A DNA stretch of 23,086 bases from an uncultured Bacilli bacterium (lineage in GTDB: Bacteria > Bacillota_I > Bacilli_A > RF39 > UBA660), in NCBI GenBank assembly GCA_944363805.1, contig CALVVH010000016.1, forward strand, positions 1 through 23,086, given 5' to 3'. The position numbers and the translations under genes were made by a program. Shown here piece after piece: positions 1 to 8,236 of this stretch (the first letter of the stretch is position 1; the number at the start of each line of letters is the position of its first letter). Below the pieces are notes generated by a model. The model was not told where the DNA came from, searched no databases, and saw only the letters and a list, made by a program, of their open reading frames with translations.

Positions 1-555
1 TCTCATAATAAAATTACCATAAATACTTGTGAGTTTCATGTTAAACAAAAAATTAACAGATCAACCCACGATAAAGAGTTAAGACAAGAAATTGCTAATA
101 TAATTTATGAATTTGAAGATAAAAAAGCATTTATTGAAAAGATGGATAATCTTATAAATAATGCTACAAAAGATTCTAGAAAAGAAAAAATTACTGAATA
201 TAAAAAATATATTTTAAAACACTGGAAAGGTATCATAAACATGAAACAGTCATTATGTAAATCTTCTATGGAAGCTCATATACAGCATTGTGTTGCTAGT
301 TATTTCTCTTCTGTCCCTAAGGCATATTCCAAAGAAAATATAGAAACTTATCTTAAACTTCAAGAATTGTTTTTAAACAATATTTCAATTCTAGAATATT
401 GTCTAAAAACTTACGATTCTGATGATGATTACATTTTTGGCAATGAAAAAGAAGTGTTTCATTCACCATTAGAACAATTCACTTCTAATATTCCTATTAT
501 TCGTACTACTTCTCCATATTCTAGTACTTTATATGGTATTGCTCATCCTATTTAA
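1..555 (+). CDS. UPF0236/ISLre2-family transposase-like protein, C-terminal fragment (5' end outside window)
   Basis: The reading frame is open from the first base, so this is the last 184 codons of a longer gene. The first Met inside the window (base 142) is internal and has no ribosome-binding site. The segment around residues 84-120, with SMEAHIQHCVASYFSSVP followed by a conserved-looking YSKENIETYLKLQEL stretch, resembles the UPF0236/ISLre2 pattern 'S.EGHVSHVLSSR.SSRP..WS..N...YL.LR', recalled from family knowledge. Full members are about 400-480 aa and act as IS transposases. No frameshift is seen in the visible part. Whether the element is intact depends on sequence left of the window. 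It lies convergent to valS. Confidence 0.6.
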   Translation, partial: SHNKITINTCEFHVKQKINRSTHDKELRQEIANIIYEFEDKKAFIEKMDNLINNATKDSRKEKITEYKKYILKHWKGIINMKQSLCKSSMEAHIQHCVASYFSSVPKAYSKENIETYLKLQELFLNNISILEYCLKTYDSDDDYIFGNEKEVFHSPLEQFTSNIPIIRTTSPYSSTLYGIAHPI

Positions 556-566
556 TCTATTCCGAT

Positions 567-588
567 AAATTTGGACTCCGTCAAATTT
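567..588. repeat. Small inverted repeat just after the transposase-like gene
   Basis: AAATTTG and CAAATTT form perfect 7-base arms separated by 8 bases, 12 bases after the stop codon. There is no following T-run, so it is a poor intrinsic terminator. It could be part of an IS end. Only the right side of the element is visible, so a terminal repeat cannot be confirmed. Confidence 0.3.
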
Positions 589-644
589 GGGATTTTAGGG
601 CTTATTTTTAAAATTATAGAAATTTGATGAATAAACAATTCAAA

Positions 645-684
645 AAATAAAAAAAAATCAAGAATTAAAGTAATTAATTCTTGA
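645..684 (-). terminator. Intrinsic terminator of the valS operon
   Basis: Perfect 11-base arms (658-668 and 674-684) surround a 5-base loop. On the minus strand the hairpin is followed by a nearly unbroken run of T (657 down to 645). It lies 16 bases beyond the valS stop. The stem is AT-rich, like others in this window. Confidence 0.85.
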
Positions 685-700
685 CAATAAATTGACACAA

Positions 701-3121
701 TTATTGTTCTTCAGTTAAATCCAGTTCAATCTTTTTAATTGTATAATCTTTATCTTGTTCATTCATAACTAAATTATCGATAAATAATGTTGCTTTGAAA
801 TCTTTAATTGAAGATTCTATTGCTTCTTTTAACTCATCACTAGTAGCAATTTCTAATATCTTTACTGGAGTCTTTAAAGAAACATTATTATTAGTCTTTT
901 CCCCTCTAACAACACTGATAATTTCTACAATCTTATCTCCAAGAGCCATTTCTTTAGCAAAATCATTATTTAATTCTTTTATTTCTGTTAAATGGATAGA
1001 TTTCTTATCATGATATAACTCTTGATATATTTCTTCAGTAATAAATGGAAAATATATACTAAAGTCTTGTAATAATTTATAAAGTAATGTATAAACAGTC
1101 TTTTGACCAGAATATCTTGCCTCTACCCCAAATTCTTCTGGACGATATAATCTATGTTTAACTATTTCGATATAATTATCACAGAAATTCCAGAAAAACT
1201 TTTCAAGAGTATTTAAGGCAAGCCCTACTTCATATTCATCCAAATATTTGATAAATCCTTTTTCCATTTCTTGGAAGTTTCCTAAAATCCATCTATCGAT
1301 ATATTCGTAATTATTAAATTCCTTATCTTCGTAATCTTGCAAATGCATTTCAATAAACTTAGAGACATTCCATATTTTATTTACTAACTTTCTTCCTCTT
1401 TGTAAAGTTTCTTCACTAAATATTATATCAGTTCCAAGCCTACCAGAACCCGCCCAATAACGGATTACATCAGCTGAATATTGATTTATCAAATCAATTG
1501 GTTCAACTTTACTATTACCTTTACTCTTACTAATTTTTTCACCCTTACCAGCCATTACAAAACCCGAAATCATGACATTATTCCAAGGTCTCTTTCCAAA
1601 GTGATAAAAACTTTTAACAATCGTATAAAAATCCCAAGTACGAATAATTTCAGAAGCATTAGTTCTCAAACTCATTGGTTTCAAGAATGCCTCATAATTA
1701 TCTTTTTCGCCATATCGCATATTGATTAGTGGTGTTACTGAAGATGTTGCCCAAGTATCCATTACATCCGTTTCTGGCACAAATTCTGTGCATCCACACT
1801 TAGGGCACTTTTCTACATGTGGTTTATCTACCAATGGATTTACTGGTAAATCTTCCCTTCTTGCAAATATTGCTTCTCCACAATCTTTACAATACCAAAC
1901 TGGGAATGGAACTCCAAAATATCTTTGACGTGAAATACACCAATCCCACATGATATTTTCAACCCATTCATTATATCTATTTTGCATATGAGCCGGATGC
2001 CATTTTATTTCATTACCAATTTTCAAGAAATCATCTTTATGATTCATAATATCGATGAACCATTGTTTCATTACGGAATATTCTACTTCTCTACCACATC
2101 TTTCATGTGTTTGCACTTCATGTTCTAATTCTTCGATTTTGACAACATATCCCCCATTTTGTAAATCCTCGATAATTTGCTTACGAGCTTCTTTAATTTT
2201 TAATCCACCATAATTAGGAACACTATCAGCAATGTGCCCATCACTTGTAAAAATATATTTAAGAGGTAAATTATATTTTTTCCACCATTCGATATCTGTT
2301 TGATCCCCAAAAGTACAACACATTACTACTCCAGTTCCTTTATCTATAGCAACTTTTTCATCGGCCATTATTGGAACATCGACATCGATAACAGGAATAT
2401 GGGCAGTCTTACCTATTAAAGGCTTATGTTCTTCATCTAAAGGATTGACAAAGACACAAACAATCGCCGGCAATAATTCTGGTCTTGTCGTAGCAATTGT
2501 AAATTCTTCCCCATCTTCTACTGTTTTAAAATTGATATAATTAAATGTTGTTTTTATAGTCTTAGTCTCTAATTCTGCTTGAGCAATCGAAGTTAAACAT
2601 TCATTACACCATAACGCCGGAGATTCTTTATGATAACAATGTCCTTTATCTATCAAGTCCAAAAATGAAGTTTGACTTATCTTAATTGTCGACGGACTAA
2701 CTGTTTTATAATGAATATCCCAATCAGTACTTACTCCCATTTTACTAAATAGTTCTTGAAATTCCGCTTCATATTTATCAGTAGTTTCATAGCACAATTT
2801 TGAAAACTCTTCTCTTCCAATCTCATGTGCTTTCTTTCCTTGTTCTTTTTCTACTAGTCTTTCACTAGGTAAACCATTATCATCGAACCCAAACGGATAA
2901 AAGATATTAAATCCTCGTAATCTTTTATACCTAGCAATCATTTCTGTTTGCGAATAAGAAAAAATATGTCCAATATGAATTTTCCCATTAACTGTTGGAG
3001 GGGGCGTATCAATTGAAAACACTTCTCTCGTATCAGGAATAAACTTATATATTTTTTCTTCGTTCCAATAATTTAACCATTTTGCTTCCTTTTCTTGGGC
3101 ATTATATTTTTTATCTAACAT
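701..3121 (-). CDS. valS: Valine--tRNA ligase (ValRS), short type-2 form
   Basis: This enzyme charges tRNA-Val with valine in the cytoplasm. It is a class I aminoacyl-tRNA synthetase. The HIGH motif is at residues 49-52 within PPPTVNGKIHIGH, and the KMSKS loop reads KISKS near residue 530. Cys pairs typical of zinc ribbons occur near residues 172 (WCNEC), 410 (YCKDCG) and 440 (KCPKCGC). At 806 aa it is clearly shorter than the roughly 880-aa ValRS of typical Bacilli, and it ends without the usual C-terminal coiled-coil arm. The motif wording (SYSQTEMIARYKRLRG, GFDDNGLPSERLVE) matches the archaeal/Rickettsia-like 'type 2' group. AAGGA stands 7 bases before the ATG. The start overlaps the stop of the upstream 225-aa gene by 7 bases, so the two are translationally coupled and share the Val T-box leader. 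Confidence 0.97.
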   Translation of the reverse strand: MLDKKYNAQEKEAKWLNYWNEEKIYKFIPDTREVFSIDTPPPTVNGKIHIGHIFSYSQTEMIARYKRLRGFNIFYPFGFDDNGLPSERLVEKEQGKKAHEIGREEFSKLCYETTDKYEAEFQELFSKMGVSTDWDIHYKTVSPSTIKISQTSFLDLIDKGHCYHKESPALWCNECLTSIAQAELETKTIKTTFNYINFKTVEDGEEFTIATTRPELLPAIVCVFVNPLDEEHKPLIGKTAHIPVIDVDVPIMADEKVAIDKGTGVVMCCTFGDQTDIEWWKKYNLPLKYIFTSDGHIADSVPNYGGLKIKEARKQIIEDLQNGGYVVKIEELEHEVQTHERCGREVEYSVMKQWFIDIMNHKDDFLKIGNEIKWHPAHMQNRYNEWVENIMWDWCISRQRYFGVPFPVWYCKDCGEAIFARREDLPVNPLVDKPHVEKCPKCGCTEFVPETDVMDTWATSSVTPLINMRYGEKDNYEAFLKPMSLRTNASEIIRTWDFYTIVKSFYHFGKRPWNNVMISGFVMAGKGEKISKSKGNSKVEPIDLINQYSADVIRYWAGSGRLGTDIIFSEETLQRGRKLVNKIWNVSKFIEMHLQDYEDKEFNNYEYIDRWILGNFQEMEKGFIKYLDEYEVGLALNTLEKFFWNFCDNYIEIVKHRLYRPEEFGVEARYSGQKTVYTLLYKLLQDFSIYFPFITEEIYQELYHDKKSIHLTEIKELNNDFAKEMALGDKIVEIISVVRGEKTNNNVSLKTPVKILEIATSDELKEAIESSIKDFKATLFIDNLVMNEQDKDYTIKKIELDLTEEQ

Positions 3122-3792
3122 TTATTTTTCCTTCTTTCTAAATTTAATTTAACTTCATTATCATCTAAAACTATTTGGTCATCTGCCATAATCATTATTT
3201 CATCTTCTAATTCCGGATTAATGACTCGAAACTTATACACACCATCAACACCTTGATAAAATTCTCCTAGACAAGGAACTGGACTAACAATACTTCGCGT
3301 AATAGTTTTACCATCACTTCTTACATGATGAACATAAGTAATATGTGATAGCAATAATATCTTCCCTTTAGTAGCCATGTTTTCAATAAATCTTTGGATA
3401 TTCTTTTTTTCCGAAACATGTTCATAATATTCGCTAGCATTTTCTAAAACAAAATTCTGATAATAACCATCATCTTCAAAAGAATGAAAATCTAACCCTT
3501 CTAAAAATGTTTCAAAACCTCTTGGAATAATTGCTAAATAAGTATGACAAAAATAATTTACATAGCAGTCTTTCCCTACTGCATAGGAAATTGAAAAATC
3601 TTTAAATATGTATTTCGAATTAGGATTATTTTTAAAATATTCTTTGTAGAAAGTGGCATCTGGTTTAAACAATTCCAATACCTCAGTAGCAGCAGTATCT
3701 TGAACATTCATTCCTTTATTTAAATCGTTTAAAACATCATCTATTCTTTGTTCAATGTTCGATACAACCTTCAATTTAGAATTATCACTCAT
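3115..3792 (-). CDS. Uncharacterised 225-aa protein in the valS operon
   Basis: I do not recognise the family. The product is a soluble, acidic protein with no signal peptide or membrane segment. The N-terminal 40 residues look helical and charged. The middle is rich in aromatic residues and single Cys/His residues (YAVGKDCYVNYFCHTYLAI, ITYVHHVRSDGK). The C-terminus is basic (ERRKNKC). GGGAGG lies 9 bases before the ATG. It is the first gene behind the valine-specific T-box, and its stop overlaps the valS start, so it is expressed when tRNA-Val is uncharged. A link to valine supply or to ValRS itself is possible from position alone. Nothing in the sequence proves it. Confidence 0.75.
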   Translation of the reverse strand: MSDNSKLKVVSNIEQRIDDVLNDLNKGMNVQDTAATEVLELFKPDATFYKEYFKNNPNSKYIFKDFSISYAVGKDCYVNYFCHTYLAIIPRGFETFLEGLDFHSFEDDGYYQNFVLENASEYYEHVSEKKNIQRFIENMATKGKILLLSHITYVHHVRSDGKTITRSIVSPVPCLGEFYQGVDGVYKFRVINPELEDEIMIMADDQIVLDDNEVKLNLERRKNKC

Positions 3793-3810
3793 AAACTAAA
3801 ACCTCCCAAA

Positions 3811-3854
3811 ATAAAAAGGATGATACCAAGGAGTCATAAATGACGGTACCATCC
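3811..3854 (-). terminator. T-box terminator hairpin
   Basis: GGATGGTACC (3854-3845) pairs over 10 bases, with one G-U, to GGTATCATCC (3827-3818). An inner GTCA/TGAC stem is present, and on the minus strand the hairpin is followed by TTTTTATTTT. The 5' arm is the T-box core itself, which is how this class switches. Confidence 0.9.
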
Positions 3855-3996
3855 TTTATTTAACTTAATTATTTTAAGGCATCTCTGCCGTATTTCTCCA
3901 TTTGCAACCTTCAAATAACCTTAATTTTAGTTTGCACCACCCACTAAATCTCTTAAAATAAGTATTATTTTACTCCTCAAATTTCTTCAAAACACG
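3811..3996 (-). promoter_or_regulatory. T-box riboswitch, valine (GUU specifier)
   Basis: Read on the minus strand, the leader contains in order: GAGGAGTA and AAGAGA Stem I motifs, a GGGTGGTGCAAA distal-loop motif, a specifier region GAAG-GTT-GC (GTT at 3908-3906, a Val codon), a GGCA-GAGA-TGCC Stem III hairpin, and the antiterminator T-box core AGGATGGTACCGTC (3855-3842). The core matches the canonical AGGGTGGTACCGCG. A terminator hairpin competing with it follows. Uncharged tRNA-Val should stabilise the antiterminator and allow transcription of the 225-aa gene and valS. The outer boundaries are approximate. Confidence 0.9.
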
Positions 3997-4001
3997 TTTT
4001 T

Positions 4002-4030
4002 ATTTTAACAAAAAAATTAGGTTTCTTCAA
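4002..4030 (-). promoter_or_regulatory. Promoter of the T-box/valS operon
   Basis: On the minus strand TTGAAG (4030-4025) and TAAAAT (4007-4002) are separated by exactly 17 bases. The -35 lies inside the last codons of the upstream 305-aa gene. A start near 3995 would give the T-box leader its expected 5' end. Confidence 0.65.
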
Positions 4031-4934
4031 TAGTTTGATATAAATTTCCATCGAGAATTATTTCCACTCCCGCATCAGTTTGATTAAAATACATCGTTTC
4101 ATAATCCGGCAATGTAATAGTTTGTAATGCTGGACGATCACAAATATCATATACTGCCATAGTATTATTATCTTGAAGTACTAAAATATAATCACCAGCA
4201 GCATAAACTCTTTCTTTAGAAACATCTGCCAAAAATTCAACATTATTAAAATCATATATATGATAAGTAGAATCAAATGTCACATAATAACTGTCATTAA
4301 AATCAACCACTTCACTAGCAATTGCCGAATACATTGTTTGGCCCTTACTATCCAAAATATACCACCGATTATTTACCAATGCAATATATTGCGATGTATC
4401 TAATTTACCATCGATTAAATGTCCCGGCAAAGCAATATACTGATAGCGATATTCAATAATTGGAGTAACATTTTCCGTAGACACATCGATTACCCCCCAT
4501 TGATTACTACTTTTAACAATCAAAACTGGTGAAGTATGTTCAACATTATAATCTTTAACTGAATTATAGTAACTTAATGTTCTTCCAGCAGTTATACTAT
4601 AGATATAATCTAAATCACCTTGATGAAACATCGCCACAGCTGAATTTAAAACTGTTGGAAACTCTTTAGTTCCTTCACTAAAATAATTGGTATGAAAAGA
4701 AGTATCATCGATAACTGTTTCTGTTACTGAGCAATCGCTACAATCATAAGTATTTAATAACTCATCATTGTAGTAAAAATACATTTTATTATTATAAAAC
4801 AATTCATGATTTGGATTATCGTCAACTAACTCATCATCATTTTGATTCATACTGCGATAAGTCCCTACAATAGCAGCAGGAAGAAATAAAGCTAGTAAAA
4901 CTATGATTGTAATTAAAGTCTTTTTATCTTCCAT
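4017..4934 (-). CDS. Single-pass membrane protein with WG-like repeats (305 aa)
   Basis: A short cytoplasmic N-terminus is followed by one hydrophobic segment at about residues 6-24 (LITIIVLLALFLPAAIVG), then an acidic extracytoplasmic domain rich in Tyr, Asp and Asn. Segments such as WGVIDVSTENVTPIIEYRY and WYILDSKGQTMYS follow the spacing of WG/KWG beta repeats, which form propeller-like folds. A close Cys pair occurs near residue 67 (DCSDC). It follows directly on the 713-aa gene, which has the same architecture and so is probably a paralogous partner. I chose ATG 4934, with AGGTGG five bases upstream. A GTG at 4943 abutting the previous stop is the alternative. Function is unknown; binding to a surface or envelope ligand is a guess. 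Confidence 0.75.
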   Translation of the reverse strand: MEDKKTLITIIVLLALFLPAAIVGTYRSMNQNDDELVDDNPNHELFYNNKMYFYYNDELLNTYDCSDCSVTETVIDDTSFHTNYFSEGTKEFPTVLNSAVAMFHQGDLDYIYSITAGRTLSYYNSVKDYNVEHTSPVLIVKSSNQWGVIDVSTENVTPIIEYRYQYIALPGHLIDGKLDTSQYIALVNNRWYILDSKGQTMYSAIASEVVDFNDSYYVTFDSTYHIYDFNNVEFLADVSKERVYAAGDYILVLQDNNTMAVYDICDRPALQTITLPDYETMYFNQTDAGVEIILDGNLYQTIEET

Positions 4935-4943
4935 AAAAACCAC

Positions 4944-7085
4944 CTATCCTAAATTTATTTCTACTACATCGTTACTTCCATCATGTGTATATGTTAGAAC
5001 TAAAACTTTACCTTTCACTCCATATTTTAACTCACTTGCACAATCTTTACCATCGATAACGATTCCTAAATCTTTCGCCAAATCGACATTGCCTTGAGCA
5101 AATGTATAAACTCCAACTTTATTATCACTGCTTACTGTAATGTAATAATCTTCTTCCATAGCAATATATTTATATTCGCTACTTACAATACTACCATCTA
5201 AATCATAGATAAGATAATTATCACTAGATTTAACTAAGATATAATTTCCTTTATAATCAACTATTTCATTTTTAGTTTCAATATTTTCTGTTATTTCATT
5301 ACCATCCATATCAAATAAATGGTAAGTTCCATCACTTATTCTAAATAATAAATTATCTCCTAAAGATTTAACTGTATCATTAGTAAATGATTCTGTATCA
5401 TCTTCATTATATTTATAACTAAATGATACAACCCCCGTAACAGAACTTGAACCAATATTGATAAGTCCATATGAATCACTCGTATTCTTAGCAAGAACTA
5501 TTGTTCCAGCCGTTTCTACCAAATTGACTTTATTTTCATTATTATAGTATCTAGCATCTACTTCTTTATATGTTGCTAATTTACTATTCTTTTGTAAATC
5601 ATATAAAATAATATTATCATTAGCTCCAGGAGCTGATGTATCAGCAATAAATACAAATCTTTCATTAAAAATTGGTAAATAACCTAACGTTGCTTCACTA
5701 TTTTCTTTAAATATGTTACTTTCTTTAGCAATAAAACAATTAGTTAATTCTGTCGTCGATGCATCAACACTATTAGCATAATTACAAGCATAAGAGCCTA
5801 ACACTTGAGTCTTTTCAGCATCAGCATAGAAATATAATTTTCCTTGATAATAACTATAATATTCCTGACTCTTACTAAATATACCTTCATTCAAATTGAC
5901 ATCAGTATATTCATCATCATATTCAATTCGCAAAGTTGTGCCATTGACATAAGCCGCAAAAGCTTCTTCCTTACCAGTTTGAACTAATTCATCATTAAAT
6001 ATTAGTTCAGTATTATATTTATTGCTACTAATTCTTATTCCTTCCATAGTCATTCTTGCCACATCTTTATCAAAGACATATAATCTTCTATTATCAGCAG
6101 CAATAATATAACCATCTACAAAGCGAATATAATCATATTCTTCTTCACTTTGTCTTACTCCTTGATAATTGTATATATAGTATGAGCCATCGATCTTGAC
6201 ACTTATATTGTTTCCATCAAAGTTCTTTATTTCCCCTGGAATATTTTTACTTACTTCATTTCCTTCTAAATCAATTAATATATAATTATTGTTATTAGAA
6301 GCTACTAAAGCATTACTTTCTAAAATATAACCAATGTAATCATATTCAAAATCTATTAAATTACTTGTATCATCTGCTGTAAACGCTAAGATGCCATAAT
6401 TATCTTCCAAATCTTCAACAATTACTTTATCTTCACTTACTTCTTTTACTAATTGATATTCTTCAATTATTTCCTTATTTTGAATATCATATAATTTGAC
6501 ATTCCCGTCTTCTATTTGCGTATTATCATAAATAAATACATAATTATCTAATAAAATATCACTTCTAAAATCTACAGGAATACCATTTTCATAAACATTC
6601 TTACTTACATCAAATTCATCTTCATTACTATAATATGCTACATAGCATAATTCTTCATCTTGATTTTCACAAGAATATTCCCCTAATTCATTTTTTTCTT
6701 CATCGATAAATATTAACTTTCCATCTTCATAGCGATAATTATCTTTTTCTACTATTACAATTGGTTCTTCTGGTTTCTTAGGAGTTTCATCATCTTTTCG
6801 GAATACTAAGAAATATAATAAAACTACTACAATAATTAATAACACAATCACTATACTCATTATAATTACTATCTTTTGTTTTTTAGTAAGTTTACTCCAC
6901 TTACTAGGTCCTTTAGATTTCTTTTCTTTTTTCTTTTTCTTTCTATCCTCCGGATCAGTTACCTCTGGCAAATCATATTGTGTATTAGTTATTTCTTCAT
7001 TTTCATCAATCTCAACTATTTCGTTTTTATCCTTACCTTCCTCTTCATTTTTTTTAATTTCATTTAGGATATCATCTTCTAACAT
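4944..7085 (-). CDS. Single-pass membrane protein with WG-like repeat ectodomain (713 aa)
   Basis: The N-terminal 70 residues are cytoplasmic and highly charged, acidic first and then a Lys-rich block (RKKKKKEKKSKG). One membrane helix follows at about residues 72-95. The remaining ~615 residues are an acidic, Tyr/Asn-rich ectodomain of repeated beta units. Each unit looks like 'YGL/YYI(Y/F)D..G.......Y.YI', for example near LIDLEGNEVSKNIPGE, YHLFDMDGNEITENIE and YLIYDLDGSIVSSEYKYI. This is the pattern of WG-type repeats. CGGAGGT stands 7 bases before the ATG. The stop is followed directly by the 305-aa relative, indicating one operon. I infer a surface-exposed binding or scaffold role. No catalytic motif is visible. 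Confidence 0.8.
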   Translation of the reverse strand: MLEDDILNEIKKNEEEGKDKNEIVEIDENEEITNTQYDLPEVTDPEDRKKKKKEKKSKGPSKWSKLTKKQKIVIIMSIVIVLLIIVVVLLYFLVFRKDDETPKKPEEPIVIVEKDNYRYEDGKLIFIDEEKNELGEYSCENQDEELCYVAYYSNEDEFDVSKNVYENGIPVDFRSDILLDNYVFIYDNTQIEDGNVKLYDIQNKEIIEEYQLVKEVSEDKVIVEDLEDNYGILAFTADDTSNLIDFEYDYIGYILESNALVASNNNNYILIDLEGNEVSKNIPGEIKNFDGNNISVKIDGSYYIYNYQGVRQSEEEYDYIRFVDGYIIAADNRRLYVFDKDVARMTMEGIRISSNKYNTELIFNDELVQTGKEEAFAAYVNGTTLRIEYDDEYTDVNLNEGIFSKSQEYYSYYQGKLYFYADAEKTQVLGSYACNYANSVDASTTELTNCFIAKESNIFKENSEATLGYLPIFNERFVFIADTSAPGANDNIILYDLQKNSKLATYKEVDARYYNNENKVNLVETAGTIVLAKNTSDSYGLINIGSSSVTGVVSFSYKYNEDDTESFTNDTVKSLGDNLLFRISDGTYHLFDMDGNEITENIETKNEIVDYKGNYILVKSSDNYLIYDLDGSIVSSEYKYIAMEEDYYITVSSDNKVGVYTFAQGNVDLAKDLGIVIDGKDCASELKYGVKGKVLVLTYTHDGSNDVVEINLG

Positions 7086-7109
7086 AACGTTACCTCCGTA
7101 CTATTAATA

Positions 7110-7138
7110 ATTGTAGCATATTTTTATCTATTTTAAAA
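7110..7138 (-). promoter_or_regulatory. Probable promoter of the WG-repeat gene pair
   Basis: On the minus strand an extended -10, TGC-TACAAT (TACAAT at 7115-7110), lies about 25 bases upstream of the 713-aa start. The -35 is weak (TTTTAA or TTTAAA, 16-17 bases away). Confidence 0.5.
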
Positions 7139-7358
7139 GAGTCTTAAAACTCTTTAGTTATTTATATTAATATATTGCTCTAATAATTTAAATTGGACTC
7201 TTTTATTAATAATATCACTATGACCACACTATTTTAAATTATTCATTTTATACTTTCAGTCAACCTTTTTAGTTCTCATTTTCGGCTAGAAACACCCCTT
7301 TTTTTAAATAACTATTAATAGTAATTTCATACAATTTCTATTATTATTCATTACTTAT

Positions 7359-8186
7359 TTAATTATTTTTAAAATCTTGATACCAACTATCTAATTTATC
7401 TTTTACAGAATTAAATACTTTACCACCTATATCACCTAAAAAGTTAATAGCATTCTTCGTATAATACGCTAATTCATCTTTAGCATCGATTATACTTTGA
7501 TAGTTTTCTTCCCCTAGTTTTTCACGAGCAAAATTATTTAGGTTATTTGCCCCACTCTTAATTACTTCACTTGCTTTATTAAATGCTTTACTAGCAGTAT
7601 CACTAATAGTTTCTTTATATCCTGGTATCTTACTTTCAATAGCATTATCTACTTTACTAGCTATTTCTAATACTTTTTGTTTACCACTATCTGTAAGTTC
7701 ATCAAATGTAACACCATTAATTTCTCCATCATAGAACAAAAAATCTACAATACTAACAAATACCCCTTTAGCAGAATCACTAAAAGATGAATCACTAGTA
7801 CTACCATTATTTATCTTAGTTAAAGAACTTTCTAAACTATTAATAACTACTTCATCATTACTTGAATATTCCGTTACTTCATTAGTATTAGTAGTATTTT
7901 CATTACTATTATTACTTTCACTATTTGTATTAGTTTTATTATTTTCTATTACTTTACTACTATCACTATCATTATTACTACTATTTACTTGTTCTTCTTT
8001 ATATTCTATAGTACCACTAGTTACTTCTACTTCATTATTACTAGTGGTATCTTTAGTACTAACAACCATATCTACTTTCGTATATACTTCTTTTTTATTT
8101 ATATTTAAACCTATTATTAAACCAACAATAAGTATTAAAACTGCTCCACAAATTAAAGGTATATTAGAACTTTTTACATACTTCAT
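7359..8186 (-). CDS. Single-pass membrane protein with Ser/Asn/Thr-rich linker (275 aa)
   Basis: I do not recognise the family. The N-terminus has one membrane helix at about residues 8-26 (IPLICGAVLILIVGLIIGLN) with basic flanks. Next comes a roughly 90-residue low-complexity stretch dominated by Ser, Asn, Thr and Glu, probably an extended wall-spanning linker. The C-terminal ~140 residues are predicted helical (VFVSIVDFLFYDGEINGVT, then amphipathic helices ending KLDSWYQDFKNN). ATG 8186 is preferred because GAGGAAG lies 8 bases before it; the GTG at 8195 would touch the Shine-Dalgarno. It has its own strong promoter, so it is a separate unit from the WG-repeat pair. Confidence 0.75.
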   Translation of the reverse strand: MKYVKSSNIPLICGAVLILIVGLIIGLNINKKEVYTKVDMVVSTKDTTSNNEVEVTSGTIEYKEEQVNSSNNDSDSSKVIENNKTNTNSESNNSNENTTNTNEVTEYSSNDEVVINSLESSLTKINNGSTSDSSFSDSAKGVFVSIVDFLFYDGEINGVTFDELTDSGKQKVLEIASKVDNAIESKIPGYKETISDTASKAFNKASEVIKSGANNLNNFAREKLGEENYQSIIDAKDELAYYTKNAINFLGDIGGKVFNSVKDKLDSWYQDFKNN

Positions 8187-8207
8187 AGTAATCACTTCCT
8201 CGTATAT

Positions 8208-8236
8208 ATTATACTACAATTAGAAATTTAGGTCAA
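8208..8236 (-). promoter_or_regulatory. Strong promoter of the 275-aa membrane protein gene
   Basis: On the minus strand TTGACC (8236-8231) and TATAAT (8213-8208) are separated by exactly 17 bases, a near-consensus vegetative promoter. Transcription from about 8201 gives only a ~15-base leader, mostly the ribosome-binding site. The element lies within the reading frame of the Fic remnant on the opposite strand. Confidence 0.8.

Noticed and set aside
795..1928. Three plus-strand frames inside valS
   Set aside because: They are antisense to a fully convincing valS, with no start signals; they arise from AT-rich composition.
6876..7067. Phe-rich plus-strand frame opposite the WG-repeat gene
   Set aside because: The Phe-run is the complement of the Lys/Glu-rich block of the real gene.
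7311..7322. ACTATTAATAGT palindrome downstream of the 275-aa gene
   Set aside because: All-AT-rich 12-mer dyads are expected by chance in this composition, and no T-run makes it a terminator.
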